From: an uncultured Aeromonadales bacterium
GTDB taxonomy: Bacteria; Pseudomonadota; Gammaproteobacteria; Enterobacterales; Succinivibrionaceae
Length of the DNA stretch: 23,960 nt
Assembly (NCBI GenBank): GCA_902796095.1
Contig: CADBNP010000073.1
Span: 1 to 23,960, forward strand
Reading direction: 5' to 3'
Made by a program: the position numbers and the translations under genes. Positions within the stretch are counted from its first letter, which is position 1; every line of letters begins with the position of its first letter. Below, piece after piece: positions 22,510 to 23,960 of the stretch. A model generated the notes under the pieces. It ran no database searches. It had not been told where the DNA came from and saw only the letters and a program-made list of their open reading frames with translations.

Positions 22510-23433
22510 TCACACGGCTCCATTTAGAATCTTCTCGAGTGTTGTTCTCAGACTTGAAACCTTGCTTTTTAATTCTCTCAACTGAGAACCGTACTGATGA
22601 TGCTCGACAAACAGTTTCAAATCATCGAAGGACTTGCTGGTGCTTTCGTGCAGGGTTGAATTATATGAGGCTACGCTCTGGAGTTTTATTATGTCATCGT
22701 TTATGTTTTCTATTATCTGAACTATTTCGTTCCGATCCTTGTCGCTGTTCGTTTTTGCTGTATCGAAAAGATCCCTGGCATTGTCTGTTGCGTTTGTCAT
22801 GCTTTCAAGTTCAGCCTTGTTTTTCTCCGTCTCGTTTATGATGCTGTTGATTTGTTCAGTAAATCCTTCAACGGTGCTGTCGATTTTTGCCGATGCATCT
22901 GCTGTATCTAACGACAGTTTTTTGACTTCTCCAGCCACTACGGCAAATCCGCGCCCGTGTTCTCCTGCTCTTGCCGCTTCGATGGTTGCATTCAGAGCAA
23001 GAAGGTTTGTCTGATTTGAAAGATCAGCGATCATCCCGGTACATTCCCGGATGGCGTTCATCTGCTCCTTGAGAACTACAAAGGATTCGATAAAAGTTTC
23101 CTGCAGTCTTTTCATTGATTCGACGCTGTTGCTCATGCTGTCGAGTACATGATTTATATTCTGAATATCATTAAGGTTTCTGTTGTAGACACTTTCAATT
23201 TTTTCAACGGATTCATCTATGTCCGCTTTAATATCTGTTATGGAATGAACATTATCCTGCTGTTCGATCAGTGCCTCGTAATCCGCTTTCTGATCGTCGA
23301 TATAGTTCATTATTTCTTCCGAATTGTGAGCCCCGGCGATAGCTTTTTCCATTTCTTCGGTAATTGCATATCCGTTCTCGACAAGGGTTATTCTCTTCTG
23401 AAGTCTTTTAGCTCTTTCTTTCCCGGAGAACAT
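22510..23433 (-). CDS. Soluble methyl-accepting chemotaxis protein
   Basis: Chemoreceptors control the CheA kinase through CheW; this one should act in the cytoplasm. The 307-aa protein consists mainly of long helices. The conserved hairpin tip lies around 137-172, with NQTNLLALNATIEAARAGE (140-158) and GRGFAVVAGEV (160-170). There is no membrane segment, HAMP domain or periplasmic domain. The first 60 or so residues are charged and show no PAS or other known sensor domain. No C-terminal CheR/CheB-binding pentapeptide is seen. The ATG has a GAGGTAGG Shine-Dalgarno. Its neighbours are motility genes, but no che gene is in the window. The signal sensed is unknown. Confidence 0.9.
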   Translation of the reverse strand: MFSGKERAKRLQKRITLVENGYAITEEMEKAIAGAHNSEEIMNYIDDQKADYEALIEQQDNVHSITDIKADIDESVEKIESVYNRNLNDIQNINHVLDSMSNSVESMKRLQETFIESFVVLKEQMNAIRECTGMIADLSNQTNLLALNATIEAARAGEHGRGFAVVAGEVKKLSLDTADASAKIDSTVEGFTEQINSIINETEKNKAELESMTNATDNARDLFDTAKTNSDKDRNEIVQIIENINDDIIKLQSVASYNSTLHESTSKSFDDLKLFVEHHQYGSQLRELKSKVSSLRTTLEKILNGAV

Positions 23434-23899
23434 AATACCTACCTCAATGATTTAGTGAATGAAAACAGATTTCAGTGTACATTCAGCCACTTTTCTTTAC
23501 CGTGAGAATTATCTAATTTTTATGCCTGTTTCAAAAAAAACATACGGCTAATTTGTGGAAGTATTCAGAAATTGTGTTGTTTGTTATCTTGTTGAATTTC
23601 TTGTGTTATTCGGCAGGTTTGTCATTTCGTAAAGACAGGGCACGGCAGATTCTTCGGGTGTTTATTCTGCTATATTGGAGGTAACTGCCCTGAATGTAGG
23701 AAATCTGACAGCAGTGAAGCAACCATGCATGCTGATGCTTATGAACAGCCGCACGACTGAAACAGATGATAAAAAGATTCTCTGCCGGCAACCGGCCTTA
23801 TAGGAATTCATGAAGTAAAATGAGGTGCTGGACGTTCACTGCAGTGCAGGCTAATGCCCGTTACTGAAGTCAGTTCATAAAATAATCTAGGCTCGGAAA
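23434..23899. other. Intergenic stretch upstream of the chemoreceptor gene
   Basis: The proximal part must hold the chemoreceptor promoter. The best minus-strand match is TTTGAA (complement of 23530-23535) with GATAAT (complement of 23508-23513) and a 16-bp spacer. The rest shows short broken frames; on the plus strand one frame is open from about 23631 to 23802, but I do not recognise it and it lacks a convincing start. No RNA gene is seen. Confidence 0.35.
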
Positions 23900-23921
23900 C
23901 CCACTACTCTTGAGTGGTGGG
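23900..23921 (+). mobile_element. IS200/IS605-type left-end hairpin at the window edge
   Basis: CCCACTACTC (23900-23909) and GAGTGGTGGG (23912-23921) form a 10-bp stem with one G-T pair and a TT loop, flanked by AAA and ATGAGAGCC. This resembles the left-end hairpin at 279-298 (AAA before, ATATAAAGC after). The window ends 39 bases later, so the transposase genes, if any, lie outside. A stand-alone hairpin or MITE is the alternative. Confidence 0.5.
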
Positions 23922-23960
23922 ATGAGAGCCGTCTTCCTTTCTCAACCTTGAGTTTCTATG

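Noticed and set aside
23606..23791. 61-codon minus-strand frame and a plus-strand frame with a CPEC motif, possible tnpB zinc-ribbon remnant
   Set aside because: Only scattered resemblance; the CPEC frame stops quickly and the rest of the ribbon cannot be found.
1..23960. CRISPR array, tRNA, rRNA or prophage
   Set aside because: No regularly spaced direct repeats, tRNA cloverleaf, rRNA segment or phage gene cluster was seen.

Overview
The window looks like a chromosomal segment of a moderately AT-rich, motile gammaproteobacterium. Most ribosomal proteins, RpoA and ArgH can be aligned by eye with their E. coli counterparts almost without gaps. The S10-spc-alpha order is the enterobacterial one, and the alpha-operon leader keeps E. 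coli-like nucleotides, including the GTG start of rpsM. The divergence level, flagellar genes and Maf protein would fit the Aeromonadales/Succinivibrionaceae (rumen or gut anaerobes), but that placement is an inference.

Layout. 1-548: a non-coding stretch holding a deleted IS200/IS605-type element (about 279-507) made of a left-end hairpin, a tnpB 3'-tail reading frame and an omegaRNA-like right end. 549-2198: argH, then three bases later an 89-codon gene that I read as a loop-less paralogue of ribosomal protein S10 (NusE). 2277-7546: the S10 operon (rpsJ rplC rplD rplW rplB rpsS rplV rpsC rplP rpmC rpsQ) with a promoter, a structured leader of about 170 nt and a Rho-independent terminator. 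7547-13155: the spc operon (rplN rplX rplE rpsN rpsH rplF rplR rpsE rpmD rplO secY rpmJ). 13182-16183: the alpha operon (rpsM rpsK rpsD rpoA rplQ) with its own promoter, an S4-type pseudoknot leader and a terminator.

16376-23433 is a motility and signalling region: a Maf-family flagellin glycosyltransferase (+), a 125-aa mini-flagellin (-), a full-length flagellin (-), a DHH/DHHA1 phosphoesterase with an extra C-terminal region (+), and a membrane-less chemoreceptor (-). The right edge (23900-23921) carries a second IS605-type hairpin, probably the left end of an element cut off by the window.

How it fits together. The ribosomal block supplies translation, RNA polymerase alpha and the SecY channel. 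The S10 paralogue sits directly upstream of the S10 operon and keeps the S10 core while lacking the ribosome-inserting loop, so it may be a dedicated NusE-like antitermination factor. The Maf protein presumably glycosylates the adjacent flagellin. The mini-flagellin shares the flagellin's Shine-Dalgarno block, N-terminal tip and C-terminal helix but has a replaced middle. The two strongest candidates for something undescribed are the S10 paralogue (1929-2198) and the mini-flagellin (18625-19002).
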